DNA of 64,000 nt from BS150m-G50 sp964501185 [NCBI: uncultured Bacteroidia bacterium] (GCA_964501185.1 CAZCRT010000003.1:2643-66642), one strand, 5' to 3'. Counted from the first letter of the stretch, positions 51,040 through 60,981 are shown. The notes: a model not told the origin generated them from the sequence alone. Numbers and translations are program-made.

Positions 51040-52601
51040 AACGGCAGTTGCTGTTTTTTGAAAGGAGATCGTTTGAGCAGTTCCTTCAGTCGCTCACCCA
51101 GAAGTATCCGCTCACTACCGGCAAGTCCCAGCCCCCAGCTATAAAGCACCCAGGCGGCTGCCATGGTCAAGCCATACAGCATTATCTGCCACAAACTGTC
51201 CAGTGGCATAAGCCCTTTGAGTAGCACTCCGGTCAACACCAGGCTCGATAACACCAGTAACGGCCGCAGGTATGCCTGACGAGTATAATTCCGGAAAGTC
51301 AACTGGCAGACGCGAGCCGTATAAAGCGCCATCAGGGGGCGGTGCAGAGCGGTAATGGTAATGGTTGCCAGCAGGACTCCCGGGATCCCCAGAGAAGTAT
51401 ACCCGACGAAATAGATGGAAAGCAGGAGGTTGATAACGGCTGCCGCAATCAGCGAGAACACCATGACTTTCAGTTTCTTCATGCCCAGCAGCACCCCCCA
51501 CTGCACGCCACCCAGGTACAACAGGAAATCTATCATTGCCCAGCCCTTCATGATCAAAGCTGCTATCTTGTAGTCCTCTCCAAGGCCGGCGGCAAGCCAG
51601 ACACGGCAGAAATCATCCGCTATCAGAAAAGTGGTCGTACTCACCAGTGCACCTGTCAGCAGTGTGAAGCGAGTGCCATGAATAAGCAGTTGCTGCATCT
51701 TCTGCATATTGTTTTCAACATGCTGCCTGGTCGTAAGTGGGTGCAGTTGATTAGAGAGCATTGTCACCAGCGGACGGGTCATCTGCGATATACGTAATCC
51801 AGGGTTGTAGGCTGCTACCCCGAGTGGCCCGAAGAATCTTGATATCACCAGAGGGTCTGAACGGTCCGCCAGCGCATTCGCCAGCTGCACCATGTACATG
51901 TATCCACCCAGTTTGAACAGAGCGCGGGACCTGCTCCTGCTGGCAAGACTCCATTTTATCTGCAGGTTTGGACGCTCGCGCCAGGCAGCTCTGATCAGCA
52001 GAATCAACTGCGCGATGTAGAACCCTATCATCACAATCACCCAGCCCCCCAGCTGTGCATCGGAGAAGCTCAAGACCAGCAGAAGCCCCGCACTACTGAG
52101 TAGACTGGCGATGATGGTGATAGTGTTATAAGTGTCGTAGCGATGACAACCGGTCAGGATGGAACTGAACACAGGAACCATGAATCCCAGAATTGCAGCT
52201 GTACAGCCGTAAAATCTGAACAGCAGGATGGTTTCTGCCTGCAGATAGTGCGGTACTTTCATGAACAGGACCAGTGGCTCAGCGCTGATAAAACAGAGGA
52301 CACTGACCATGCTCCCTATCAACAGATACAGAAAGAAGGCGGTAGAGGCCAGTTCGCTGAAACCCTGCTCATCGTCACGGGCAACCATTTCCGCCAGTTC
52401 ACGACTCAGCGCCTGCCGCAGCCCCAGGTCAGCCAGCTGCGTCAGACTCATCAGGACACCGAACAGCGCGATGATACCATAACCATCACGGCCCAGCTGA
52501 GCCAGCAGAAAGGGAACCATGATCAGTGCGACCACAGCCCTCAGTACAACTGCCACCCAGCCGGTGAAAACATTGCTTATTATCCTACGGGTATCGCTCA
52601 T
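51036..52601 (-). CDS. Polysaccharide flippase (Wzx / MATE-like, MVF-superfamily)
   Basis: This 521-residue membrane protein has about 12-14 hydrophobic helices (GWVAVVLRAVVALIMVPFLLAQLG, YGIIALFGVLMSLTQLADLGLRQALSREL). The RPLVTMLSNQLHPL segment and the pattern of small loops are those of lipid-linked oligosaccharide flippases. It would move undecaprenyl-linked repeat units from cytosol to periplasm for polymerisation. The N-terminal R-R-I-I-S-N-V-F-T-G-W start and DLGL motif are typical. Downstream it overlaps the glycosyltransferase by 4 bp; upstream the pyruvyl transferase ends 30 bp away. Confidence 0.88.
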   Translation of the reverse strand: MSDTRRIISNVFTGWVAVVLRAVVALIMVPFLLAQLGRDGYGIIALFGVLMSLTQLADLGLRQALSRELAEMVARDDEQGFSELASTAFFLYLLIGSMVSVLCFISAEPLVLFMKVPHYLQAETILLFRFYGCTAAILGFMVPVFSSILTGCHRYDTYNTITIIASLLSSAGLLLVLSFSDAQLGGWVIVMIGFYIAQLILLIRAAWRERPNLQIKWSLASRSRSRALFKLGGYMYMVQLANALADRSDPLVISRFFGPLGVAAYNPGLRISQMTRPLVTMLSNQLHPLTTRQHVENNMQKMQQLLIHGTRFTLLTGALVSTTTFLIADDFCRVWLAAGLGEDYKIAALIMKGWAMIDFLLYLGGVQWGVLLGMKKLKVMVFSLIAAAVINLLLSIYFVGYTSLGIPGVLLATITITALHRPLMALYTARVCQLTFRNYTRQAYLRPLLVLSSLVLTGVLLKGLMPLDSLWQIMLYGLTMAAAWVLYSWGLGLAGSERILLGERLKELLKRSPFKKQQLPL

Positions 52602-52631
52602 CTCCGCCCGCTGTTGAGTTCCTTCTTCAGA

Positions 52632-53876
52632 CTAACCTGACAACATGCTTCTAAAATCTTCCGCCATTCTGGCTCGCTGGATTTCCGCATGATGCATCTC
52701 GGTTTTACCGGTTTCATCCAGGTTGCTCTCAATTCTGTCAAAAAGGCTGCATAGCAGATCAGCGCTCAGTTCCGGTTCATTCACGCAGTGATCTGAAAGC
52801 TGATACTGCGCCATGAAGTCGTTGGTTTTCTGATGGTACGAGATTGCCAGTACCGGTGTACCGGTCACCAGAGAGAATATTATTGAGTGCGTTTTATGCC
52901 CGATGAACAACCGGCATCCCCGCACTTGCTGCAGATGATCTCTTGTGGGAATATCAGCTTCGAGCATCTCAACCTGCCCGGCCTGCCTGCTCATGGCAAT
53001 GATACGCTGTATCACACCGCGATCATCCCCCTTCTGCCCTTTCAACTGCATAGGCAGGAACAGTACCCGATACCCCCTGGCTGTAACATGATCCAGCAGG
53101 CCACTCATGGCTGCAGTGTATGTTTCATGAGCTTCAGCATCGCGGAGAGATCCTGTATAGACAGAGATACCTACAACCGGCTGCCGCTGCGAAGGTGGGG
53201 TCCAGCTGCCCGCATCAGCTCCGAACACTGTTTCCTCGGTTTCATGGATACGTGACATTTCCACTCCAGCCTGTTCCAGTTCCGCAACTGATCCCTCGTC
53301 CCGTATGTAGATACTGTCAGCTTTCTGCATCAACCGGTTGATAAAGCGGGCATTTGCAGGATTCGAAAACTGCAGCTCTCCAATAGTCTGCGACCACAGT
53401 ACGATCCTCTTCCCGAAGATTTCAGCTATGGCAAGATCGAAAAACAGCGGTGACACCCCCTCCCGGCTGAACCAGTTGGTAAAGTGATGCCCGCCGGTAC
53501 TGATCACGAGATCGGAGGCTTTGACTGCTTTGAGATAACTGCTATTGCAGAAGCAGCTGAGAATCTTACTGACCAGGCTTCCGGAGTTTGTCTTGTTTAA
53601 CGAGTAACGTGCAAGCGGGTAGGCTATCGAACGCATCAACCGTTGTTTAACATGCTGTAACAGCTGATTTCCTTCATATCTGTTCCAGCCCCATGGTACC
53701 AGCCTGACGTCCAGGTCGAAGTGTTCGAAATCACTCGCTGACCAGGCGGCGACACGTGAAGTAGCGATGGTTACCTGCTTTATGGCAGCGTTCTCTGTCA
53801 GCTGCTCCAGTATCACAGCCAGAACCGCGCGATCCCCTTTATTGTCTGCGAACTGGTTAATGATCAGGATGTTCAT
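52632..53876 (-). CDS. Polysaccharide pyruvyl transferase family protein
   Basis: This 414-residue protein has the CsaB-like fold. It opens NILIINQFADNKGDRAVLAVILEQL, with DLVISTGGHHFTNWFSREGVSPLFFDLAIAEIFGKRIVLWSQTIGELQ, then YIRDEGSVAELEQAGV, VGISVYTGSL and GCRLFIGHKTHSIIFSLVTGTPVLAISYHQKTNDFM, where the G-x-R/K-x-H-S/T-x-I-F loop binds the donor. It attaches pyruvate ketals from phosphoenolpyruvate to a sugar, making the polymer acidic. The start overlaps the nitroreductase gene by 20 bases, so the two are translated together. Related bacteria often have this pair in exopolysaccharide loci. Confidence 0.88.
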   Translation of the reverse strand: MNILIINQFADNKGDRAVLAVILEQLTENAAIKQVTIATSRVAAWSASDFEHFDLDVRLVPWGWNRYEGNQLLQHVKQRLMRSIAYPLARYSLNKTNSGSLVSKILSCFCNSSYLKAVKASDLVISTGGHHFTNWFSREGVSPLFFDLAIAEIFGKRIVLWSQTIGELQFSNPANARFINRLMQKADSIYIRDEGSVAELEQAGVEMSRIHETEETVFGADAGSWTPPSQRQPVVGISVYTGSLRDAEAHETYTAAMSGLLDHVTARGYRVLFLPMQLKGQKGDDRGVIQRIIAMSRQAGQVEMLEADIPTRDHLQQVRGCRLFIGHKTHSIIFSLVTGTPVLAISYHQKTNDFMAQYQLSDHCVNEPELSADLLCSLFDRIESNLDETGKTEMHHAEIQRARMAEDFRSMLSG

Positions 53877-54822
53877 CCGGTAGCATCCTTATAGTCGTGG
53901 TGATACTTTTACGGGCTGGAGCTTCAACTGAGACAGCGGGATATCCACAGAGCGCACCGGCAACTATCTCATGGTAATCTGGAATATCAAACAACTCGCG
54001 TAATGCGGTATCCTCCCCGGCAGTGTGTTGTGCCCAGCTCAGAAATGTCATACTCAGACCGTGAGCATGTGCAACCAGAGCCGCGCTTTGCATTCCCAGT
54101 GAAACATCGACCACCGGCAGCATGCGTTCAGCGGGGTAGCTGTATCCACGCATATCAGCACAGAATACCATGAAGCCGGGAACATACTCGCTGATACCTG
54201 TGGCACCTTTGAACTGCTTCATACATTCTCGGGCGCCGGCTACAGTTTGTGCCACGTAAACAATTGCCGGTTGCCGATTGCAACTGGTTGGACTCCAGTT
54301 CATGGCTTCTACTATCTTTTCCAGAACATCTACAGGTACCGGTTGCTGTATGAAACTTCGTACCGAACGTCTTGTTCTGATGAACTGCTCCACCTGGTCC
54401 GCAGTCAGCTTCATCGACTCCTCTTCCGGACGGAATTGCTCAACCGCACCCTGCTCCTGTGCCTGCTCGTATTCCTCTTTCAGGGCAACAGCCCATTTAT
54501 AAGTGGGGTCCTGAAGCGGTGCACTGCTGTAGTTCTCCATTTCGTCCAGTACGAGGCACAGTTCGCTGTAGTTAGCCCTGCCATGTTCCGGCTCCCAGTC
54601 CGGATGCAGCAATCCCTTTTCAAGAATATGTGCCACGCGTCTCAAGTCAAACAAACGTGCTTCCATGTCGCTGACAAATCCACCCTGTGATTTCTCCAGC
54701 TCTACCCGGTTGGCTCTGTTGATCATCTCCCGGTAACCGGCGGGTGCTGCAAAATGCCTGCGCAGGCGATGTTGCCACCTGACCGGCAGTCGTTTGCGAA
54801 TCAGCCGGAGTATTCTTTTCAT
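53857..54822 (-). CDS. Nitroreductase family FMN protein with extended N-terminus
   Basis: This 321-residue protein has the nitroreductase fold in residues about 140-315: FIRTRRSVRSFIQQPVPVDVLEKIVEAMNWSPTSCNRQPAIVYV (FMN-binding start), VSLGMQSAALVAHAHGLSMTFLSWAQ and FDIPDYHEIVAGALCGYPA. The first 135 residues form a helical extension, rich in Arg at the start, that ordinary nitroreductases lack. Such long forms occur next to pyruvyl transferases in polysaccharide loci; their reaction is unknown but probably reduces a biosynthetic intermediate. It overlaps the pyruvyl transferase by 20 bases and is 33 bp from wecB. Confidence 0.82.
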   Translation of the reverse strand: MKRILRLIRKRLPVRWQHRLRRHFAAPAGYREMINRANRVELEKSQGGFVSDMEARLFDLRRVAHILEKGLLHPDWEPEHGRANYSELCLVLDEMENYSSAPLQDPTYKWAVALKEEYEQAQEQGAVEQFRPEEESMKLTADQVEQFIRTRRSVRSFIQQPVPVDVLEKIVEAMNWSPTSCNRQPAIVYVAQTVAGARECMKQFKGATGISEYVPGFMVFCADMRGYSYPAERMLPVVDVSLGMQSAALVAHAHGLSMTFLSWAQHTAGEDTALRELFDIPDYHEIVAGALCGYPAVSVEAPARKSITTTIRMLPDEHPDH

Positions 54823-54855
54823 TTCAGTTACAGACCTCTATAAAGTAGCTGTTTT

Positions 54856-55992
54856 TTACCATGTCATGTTGGCGATGCAGTCAACGATGCGATTCGCAGC
54901 CTGACCATCACCATAAGGATTGCGCACCTGCGACATGGTTCTGTAAACCTGTTCATCGGTCAGCAATTCGTTGACACCATCGATAATGCGTTGTGGATCT
55001 GTGCCCACCAGCCTGACAGAACCTGCCTCTACCGCTTCGGGACGCTCGGTTGTATCACGCATTACCAATACGGGCTTGCCAAGGCTGGGCGCCTCTTCCT
55101 GTACACCACCGGAATCGGTCAGGACCAGGTATGATCTTTGCATCATGGCAACGAATGGGAGATAATCGAGCGGTTCGATCAGGTGTACATTATCATTTCC
55201 GCGGGCTCCCAGAATCCTGTGCACCGGTTCCCGCACTGTTGGATTCAGATGTACCGGATAAAGGAAATGAATATCGCGATGCTGCTCTGCAAGACTGGCG
55301 ATCGCCTGACAGATATTACTGAATCCCTGTCCGAAGCTCTCGCGACGGTGGCCTGTAATCAATACAACACGCTGATTGGATTCAATCACAGGGCGAAGAG
55401 ATTCCGGTAGTTCATTTATCCAGTGTGCCTGCTCTTTCACCTTTTCGAGAGTTAACAGCAACGCGTCGATTACGGTGTTTCCAGTCACGACAATATTCTT
55501 ATCGTCAACACTCTCATTCAGCAGGTTCTGACGATTAAGTCCGGTCGGGGCAAAATGGAGTGTTGTCAATTTCGAGGCAATCTGCCGGTTTCCTTCCTCC
55601 GGCCAGGGAGAGTAGAGGTTGCCTGTGCGCAGCCCTGCTTCGACATGCCCCACCGGAATTTTCTGATAAAAAGCTGCCAGGGCGCCGCAGAGAACCGTTG
55701 TTGTATCACCCTGTACCAGTACCATATCAGGCTGGTAATCTTTCAGGTAACTGCTCAGCCCCTCCAGGGCACGCGCGGTCAAACCGGACAGATTCTGTCC
55801 CGGTTGCATCAGATCGAGATCAATATCCGGTGTAATATCAAACACCTTCAGCATCTGGTCCAGCATCTCTCTATGCTGTGCTGTGATACAGACGTGACAT
55901 TCAAAATCCGGATGGCTCCGAAGAGCATATATTACAGGCGCCAGTTTTATCGCTTCCGGTCTGGTGCCAAATATCACTGATATTTTCTTCAT
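54856..55992 (-). CDS. wecB: UDP-N-acetylglucosamine 2-epimerase (non-hydrolysing)
   Basis: This 378-residue enzyme converts UDP-GlcNAc to UDP-ManNAc, a precursor for acidic surface polymers. Motifs are [25 protein letters not shown]-like [76 protein letters not shown] and the C-terminal [30 protein letters not shown]. The start is ATG 55992 by homology; 14 further codons upstream are unlike the family. It is the first gene of the leftward operon wecB - nitroreductase - pyruvyl transferase - flippase - glycosyltransferase. Its promoter lies in the 310-bp gap to the divergent wzy-like gene. Confidence 0.95.
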   Translation of the reverse strand: MKKISVIFGTRPEAIKLAPVIYALRSHPDFECHVCITAQHREMLDQMLKVFDITPDIDLDLMQPGQNLSGLTARALEGLSSYLKDYQPDMVLVQGDTTTVLCGALAAFYQKIPVGHVEAGLRTGNLYSPWPEEGNRQIASKLTTLHFAPTGLNRQNLLNESVDDKNIVVTGNTVIDALLLTLEKVKEQAHWINELPESLRPVIESNQRVVLITGHRRESFGQGFSNICQAIASLAEQHRDIHFLYPVHLNPTVREPVHRILGARGNDNVHLIEPLDYLPFVAMMQRSYLVLTDSGGVQEEAPSLGKPVLVMRDTTERPEAVEAGSVRLVGTDPQRIIDGVNELLTDEQVYRTMSQVRNPYGDGQAANRIVDCIANMTW

Positions 55993-56012
55993 TGAATTCC
56001 AAAGGAGAAAGG

Positions 56013-56249
56013 GTGACCCGGGTTTCAGATACATCTATGGAGTCAGTGAAATCAGTTCAGCAGTCCACTGTTATTTGCTTCGAGTATAATAGTGACAGTG
56101 GCTGGAAAAGCAAAATAGAAAGCTGTTCGGTCATAATGGTCCAGCCTGTCGGGAAGTTATTGAAACGGCTTCTTCGATCCATGCAGCTGAATCCTGCTTC
56201 ACAATTTCGCAAAATGCTGTCGTCTGGTGCGATTCAGTTGTATAATTGA
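56013..56249 (+). CDS. Possible 78-residue small protein in the divergent promoter region
   Basis: A GTG at 56013 has the strongest ribosome site in this gap (AAAGGAGAAAGG just before it) and opens a 78-codon frame with mixed polar and hydrophobic residues, two cysteines (VICFEYNSD and [10 protein letters not shown]) and a basic C-terminal half ([12 protein letters not shown]). It ends 54 bp before the Wzy-like gene. I recognise no family. It lies where the wecB promoter should be, so it may be a chance frame; equally it may be a small regulatory protein of the locus. Confidence 0.3.
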   Translation: MTRVSDTSMESVKSVQQSTVICFEYNSDSGWKSKIESCSVIMVQPVGKLLKRLLRSMQLNPASQFRKMLSSGAIQLYN

Positions 56250-56303
56250 TATTCGCAAAATGGTTCCATTCAGACAACCAACCTAATTTCGGGCAAACGA
56301 TTC

Positions 56304-57536
56304 ATGTGGACTAAGTGGGCACAACGCATCACTCTGATTTATCTCTATACTCTGGTACTTCTGTTTACGCCGGTGAAGGAATGGATATACTCTACCTTCT
56401 CCTTTCGTTTGATGGGTGCTCATCTATACCCGCTTGATCTGTTTGTCTTCATCTTCGGTTTTCTTACGATTATCAAACTTCCAAAGATCCTGCGTACAGC
56501 TAACCCCCCCAGCAGATTGCTGCTGCAGCTGATTCTGCTGTACCTGGCTTTCAATCTCTTCGTTCTGGTCCCCTGGTCAATTATCGATGGTATCCGCCTG
56601 CCTACAGTATTTCGCATTCTGTCACCCCGTCTGGCACTGGTCCAGATTCCATTTTTCTTCCTGTTGCTTCAGGAGGAGGCCTGGCGGGAGAAGCTTTTCG
56701 GACACATCAATTTTCTTATCCTGGCTCTTTTTCTGCTCGCCCTGTTTCGACTGGCTACCGGGCAGATCGGACATACTTCTACGGGAGAGTTACGCCTTTT
56801 CTGGGGCGGTGTAGCGTTGGTATTCGGTTTTGGAGCCTCGCTGAATTTCTTCCGCAAACTCAATTATCCCAGTCGTCTGTTTGCAGCTGTTGCCAGCGTT
56901 TTCGGTATAATTACCATCAATCATCGCTCCGGATACCTTGCTCTGTTTGTCGCCGTTATCTTCGGTCTGCTGTTCATCCGTAAGCGATTGAACTATCTGT
57001 TCATTTTTCTGTACTCCTCGGTAGCTCTCCTGATTATCCTCTACTTCACTGCTCCGGTTGTGTTTTTCGATATGCTTACTCGTCTGAGTCTGATCTCCGA
57101 CCTTACAGAAGGCAACGCAGTCGATCGATTGCAACGGTGGCAATTGGCCTGGATGTACTTCAAGACCAACTGGCTGCTGGGATCAAAACTCTCGGGGCAG
57201 ATGTACCTGATGGCGCTGGAGCGCAGTTCACCACCGCATAATTTTCTACTGGAAGTCCTGACCCTGGAAGGGATTGTAGGTCTGTTCTTTTATCTGTTTA
57301 TCCTTTTCAAAGGAATCACTCTCGGCTTCCGTAACAGTCTTTACAACAACACTTCTCTGTCGCTTTCAATTTCCTTGATATTCTATCTGACCTTCTGCCT
57401 GTTCAATACGAATTTCCTGCATCCCAACAATGTGCTTTTCATGACACTACCGTTAGCAGCGATCATGACTATCAGCAATGTGCTGACAACGCAAGCAGCT
57501 GCTCAACCAGTAGATAACGATAATCTGAGTCAATGA
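56304..57536 (+). CDS. O-antigen ligase / Wzy polymerase-like membrane protein
   Basis: This 410-residue protein has about 11 membrane helices, and the region LLGSKLSGQMYLMALERSSPPHNFLLEVLTLEGIVGLFFYLFILFKGI matches the Wzy_C/O-antigen ligase family, in which the large loop before H-N-F-L-L-E carries the active residues. It would polymerise or ligate lipid-linked repeat units at the periplasmic face. The first helices include a cluster of aromatic residues. Sequence conservation in this family is low, so ligase and polymerase cannot be told apart; the flippase and glycosyltransferases nearby favour polymerase. The next gene starts in its stop codon (ATGA). Confidence 0.8.
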   Translation: MWTKWAQRITLIYLYTLVLLFTPVKEWIYSTFSFRLMGAHLYPLDLFVFIFGFLTIIKLPKILRTANPPSRLLLQLILLYLAFNLFVLVPWSIIDGIRLPTVFRILSPRLALVQIPFFFLLLQEEAWREKLFGHINFLILALFLLALFRLATGQIGHTSTGELRLFWGGVALVFGFGASLNFFRKLNYPSRLFAAVASVFGIITINHRSGYLALFVAVIFGLLFIRKRLNYLFIFLYSSVALLIILYFTAPVVFFDMLTRLSLISDLTEGNAVDRLQRWQLAWMYFKTNWLLGSKLSGQMYLMALERSSPPHNFLLEVLTLEGIVGLFFYLFILFKGITLGFRNSLYNNTSLSLSISLIFYLTFCLFNTNFLHPNNVLFMTLPLAAIMTISNVLTTQAAAQPVDNDNLSQ

Positions 57537-58726
57537 TCAAAGTAGCCATAGTGGCACCCTATCCGGCTGCAGCAGTTTTACCTGAAGAGCGTATCAAGCG
57601 GCGTGTTCGTCACCTGTCCGGTAAGCAGCACCCTGCTCCCTGGGTGAATGCACTCTGCCGGGAACTTGGTATAAGGAAAGACGTTGAGCTGCGGGTGTTC
57701 GCACACAGCCGGGTAATCTCTCGCGTTCAGCATGCTGAGAAGGATGGCGTTTCATTTACTTTTATACCGAAATATGAACCTGGAAGAAGCGACCCTTACC
57801 ACCTGCATCTGCCTGCGGTACTGCAGATACTACCGTTGATAAGACGCTTCAATCCTGATGTTGTGCATGGTTTTGGCACTGAAAGTGCTTACGGTTTACT
57901 GGCGGTCGCTCAGAAAAAACCTGCGGTTGTCTTTATCCAGGGGATCCAGGAGAAGCTCGCACCCTATTATGATATGCCCCGTATCAAAGTGGTTATACGG
58001 AAGATGATGGAACGATATGTTGTACGTAGAGTTGACAGCATAATTGCGGAGACCGGTTTTGCCAGGGAGTGGGCAGAAAGCGTTTCTCCCGAAGTGAACA
58101 TCAGGGTTATTCCCCACGCCTATACTGAGGCGTTTTTCTCCGCCCGTCCGGAATACTCACGTAAGCGTGTAATCTGTATCGGCGCTCTAAGCAGGGTCAA
58201 GGGCTGTGACACAGTCCTGAAGGCTTTTGCACAATGTGCCAGGCAGGATCCGGAGTTCTTCAGTGACGCGGAACTTGTTTTTATTGGTGGTGGCCCACAG
58301 GAAGAGGCTCTGAGATCGCTGGCGAGGCGGGAGGGCCTAAATGAGCGGGTACTCTTCATGGGACGCACCCCCCACGCGCAGATGGTTCATGAACTGGAAA
58401 ACGCCCGGTTGATGCTTATCGGTTCACGAATGGACACATCACCCAATGTAATCACAGAAGCTCACGCTGCTGCAGTTCCTGTAGTTGGCTCGAGAGCCGG
58501 GGGTATTCCCGATATGATAGACGATGGCTCTGACGGATTTCTATTCAATGTCGATGACCATAAGACTGCGGCTGACCGTTTGAGCAGTCTGCTGCGGGAT
58601 CCTTCACTTTGCAAACAGCTGGGTATGGCCGGTCGTGAAAAAGTAAGGGTACTGAATAATCCGGAACGGATTGCGGGTGAGCATGTAAAATTGTATCACG
58701 AAATTCTCAGCAGCAAGCGAGGATAA
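57533..58726 (+). CDS. Glycosyltransferase family 4
   Basis: This 397-residue GT-B enzyme has an N-terminal domain opening VAIVAPYPAAAVLPEERIKRRV with the NPDVVHGFGTESAYGLLA acceptor-side motif, and a C-terminal donor domain RVICIGALSRVKGCDTVLKAFAQCA, ELVFIGGGPQEEALRSLAR, RVLFMGRTPHAQMVHELENARLMLIGSRMDTSPNVITEAHAAAVPVVGSRAGGIPDMI. The E-A-x-A-x-x-x-P-V-V-x-S loop, with the preceding glutamate, is the GT4 signature. It adds a sugar to the repeat unit; donor and linkage are unknown. It overlaps the polymerase gene by 4 bp and lies 113 bp upstream of the oxidoreductase. Confidence 0.9.
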   Translation: MIKVAIVAPYPAAAVLPEERIKRRVRHLSGKQHPAPWVNALCRELGIRKDVELRVFAHSRVISRVQHAEKDGVSFTFIPKYEPGRSDPYHLHLPAVLQILPLIRRFNPDVVHGFGTESAYGLLAVAQKKPAVVFIQGIQEKLAPYYDMPRIKVVIRKMMERYVVRRVDSIIAETGFAREWAESVSPEVNIRVIPHAYTEAFFSARPEYSRKRVICIGALSRVKGCDTVLKAFAQCARQDPEFFSDAELVFIGGGPQEEALRSLARREGLNERVLFMGRTPHAQMVHELENARLMLIGSRMDTSPNVITEAHAAAVPVVGSRAGGIPDMIDDGSDGFLFNVDDHKTAADRLSSLLRDPSLCKQLGMAGREKVRVLNNPERIAGEHVKLYHEILSSKRG

Positions 58727-58839
58727 TTGAGTTCATCGCCAGGAAAAGAACTTCGGTAATCTGATGTGATTCACCTCTCTCTTTCGCTTCTTGTATATCG
58801 CCGGATGAATTCAAACAGACTCTAACCAGGGGGGTTATC

Positions 58840-60981
58840 ATCAAGCAGGTCGTTTTTAAATCAGGCAAAGCTCTGTGTATTGAAACTGAGGCTCCTCAGT
58901 TGCCACCGGGGCATCTTCTGGTTGAGGTCCGGGAAAGTTGTATCAGCCCGGGAACAGAGATGACCAGCCTGACCTCCTCGGGTAAGAGCCTTCTGGAAAA
59001 GGCAAAAGCGCATCCCGACAAACTGAAGGCAGCTCTCGGTAGAATGAAAACTGATGGTGTACTTTCTGTCATTCAGAAAGCGCGCGACAATCAAAGCAGG
59101 GAGGCGGCCAGTGGCTACTCTGCAGCGGGTATAGTCCTGGATGTAGCAGAAGATGTACAGGGATTTCAGAAGGGTGCCCGGGTTGCGGTTGCCGGAGCTG
59201 GTTTTGCCAATCACGCGGAACTCGTTGCGGTTCCCGTTAACCTTACAATGGCAATTCCTGACGATGTCAGCTTTCGAGACGCCTCTTCCTGCGCTCTGGG
59301 GGGGATTGCACTGCAGGGTGTCCGTCGCGCTGAAACCACACTCGGCGAAACGGTCGCTGTTATTGGTTGTGGTGCTATCGGCCTGTTGACTGTTCAACTG
59401 CTCAAGGCTGCGGGATGTACGGTTGTGGCAGTTGATCTGGAACCTCGCCGCCTGCAGCTGGCTGAGCAGCTGGGTGCTCACGCCACCTTCAACGCCAACG
59501 ATAAGCAGCTTACGGATCTGATCATCCACTACGCTGACGGGCACGGTGTGGATAGAGCTATCATCACCGCTGCGACACAATCAAACATTGTTCTGGCGCA
59601 GGCCTTTAACATCTGTCGCCGCAAGGGACGGGTGGTTCTGGTGGGCGTTGTCGGGCCTGAATTTAATCGAGCGGATATGTATCCCAAGGAGCTCGATTTT
59701 GTCATCTCCACCTCCTACGGGCCGGGGCGCTATGACGAAAAGTATGAGCGGTTGGGGCATGATTATCCTTACGCTTATGTACGCTGGACGGAAAAGCGCA
59801 ACATGGAGGCCTATCTGAAACTGATCGGCTCCGGTGCAATTCAATTGGACAACATCATTGAGGATTCCTTTACCTTCGAAGACGCACCTCAGGCGTACGC
59901 CAGACTTACAGGTGAACAGTTGCTGCTGGTTACGCTTTCCTGTTCCGGTAATCCGGATACTCTGAATACCGGTGACAAAGCAGTTGAATCAACAGGCGAG
60001 AAACGGATTGACTGGAGGGCTCCGCAGGGTGTAATCCGACTGGGTTTGACAGGCGCGGGCAGCTTTATGCAAAGCATGCATATTCCCAATCTGAAGCGTC
60101 TGGAGGAGTTGTATCAGGTAACCGCAGTCTGTGATCAGAATGGTCTTGCAGCTCGCCAGGGTGCTCAGCATTTCCAGGAGTGTGACGCGACAACTGATTA
60201 CGACGGACTGCTGCAATCGGACATCGATATGGTGCTGATCGGCACCCGGCACAACTCGCACGCTGAACTTGCAATCCGAGCTCTGGAGGCGGGTAAAGCT
60301 GTTTTCGTCGAGAAACCGATGTGTATTACTCTGGATGAGTATGAGAAGTTAACCAGCAGTGTGGCACAGACCAGCGCGCCCTTCATGGTCGGGTACAACA
60401 GACGCTTTTCACCATTCGCTGTCAGAATCAAAGAGCAGATCTCCAGCAGAGTGAATCCTCTTATAATGCAGTACACCATGAACGCCGGATATATCCCATA
60501 CTCTACCTGGGTTCATTCTGATGAAGGTGGCGGACGGATTGTCGGTGAAGGTTGTCATCTGATTGATCTCTTTCGTTTCCTGACTGACAGCCCGGTGGTT
60601 TCTCTGTCTGTTGATGCGATCAAACCACGGACAGCCAGTGTTCGCCCCGACGATAATGTTGTGATTACCCTCCGCTATAAAGATGGCTCGATCGGTACCC
60701 TGCTCTACACCGCACTGGGCTCCACCAGCTCGGAGAAGGAAACCCTGAAGGTCTTCTGTGACGAGCAGCTGTTCGAGCTACATGATTACAGAAGTCTTAA
60801 AACATATGGCGCAACCTCTGATTTCGTACTGAAAAAACAGGATAAGGGCCATCAGGCTGAGCTGCAGGTCTTCGCGGACAAAATCAGGAACGGGGAGCGA
60901 TTCCCTATTCCCTGGCCTGAGCTTGTAGAAACCTGGGAAATCACCAGACAGGTTGCAGACATCCTGCGCAAAGGGGATTAG
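58840..60981 (+). CDS. Two-domain oxidoreductase: zinc-type alcohol dehydrogenase plus GFO/IDH/MocA domain
   Basis: This is a fused enzyme of about 713 residues. The N-terminal half is a medium-chain dehydrogenase (HLLVEVRESCISPGTEM, GYSAAGIVLDVAEDVQGFQKGARVAVAG, and Rossmann loop VAVIGCGAIGLLTVQLLKAAGCTVVAVDL). The C-terminal half is GFO/IDH/MocA (LGLTGAGSFMQSMHIPNLKRL, VLIGTRHNSHAELAIRALEAGKAVFVEKPM). Such fusions modify sugars or inositols in polysaccharide loci. There is no ATG, GTG or TTG before residue 21; the first (TTG 58900) cuts into the domain. Homologues begin MKQV, and here ATC-AAG-CAG-GTC starts at 58840 behind AGGGGGG (5 bases away). I take ATC 58840 as the start. The heparinase-like gene follows 30 bp later. 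Confidence 0.85.
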   Translation: MKQVVFKSGKALCIETEAPQLPPGHLLVEVRESCISPGTEMTSLTSSGKSLLEKAKAHPDKLKAALGRMKTDGVLSVIQKARDNQSREAASGYSAAGIVLDVAEDVQGFQKGARVAVAGAGFANHAELVAVPVNLTMAIPDDVSFRDASSCALGGIALQGVRRAETTLGETVAVIGCGAIGLLTVQLLKAAGCTVVAVDLEPRRLQLAEQLGAHATFNANDKQLTDLIIHYADGHGVDRAIITAATQSNIVLAQAFNICRRKGRVVLVGVVGPEFNRADMYPKELDFVISTSYGPGRYDEKYERLGHDYPYAYVRWTEKRNMEAYLKLIGSGAIQLDNIIEDSFTFEDAPQAYARLTGEQLLLVTLSCSGNPDTLNTGDKAVESTGEKRIDWRAPQGVIRLGLTGAGSFMQSMHIPNLKRLEELYQVTAVCDQNGLAARQGAQHFQECDATTDYDGLLQSDIDMVLIGTRHNSHAELAIRALEAGKAVFVEKPMCITLDEYEKLTSSVAQTSAPFMVGYNRRFSPFAVRIKEQISSRVNPLIMQYTMNAGYIPYSTWVHSDEGGGRIVGEGCHLIDLFRFLTDSPVVSLSVDAIKPRTASVRPDDNVVITLRYKDGSIGTLLYTALGSTSSEKETLKVFCDEQLFELHDYRSLKTYGATSDFVLKKQDKGHQAELQVFADKIRNGERFPIPWPELVETWEITRQVADILRKGD

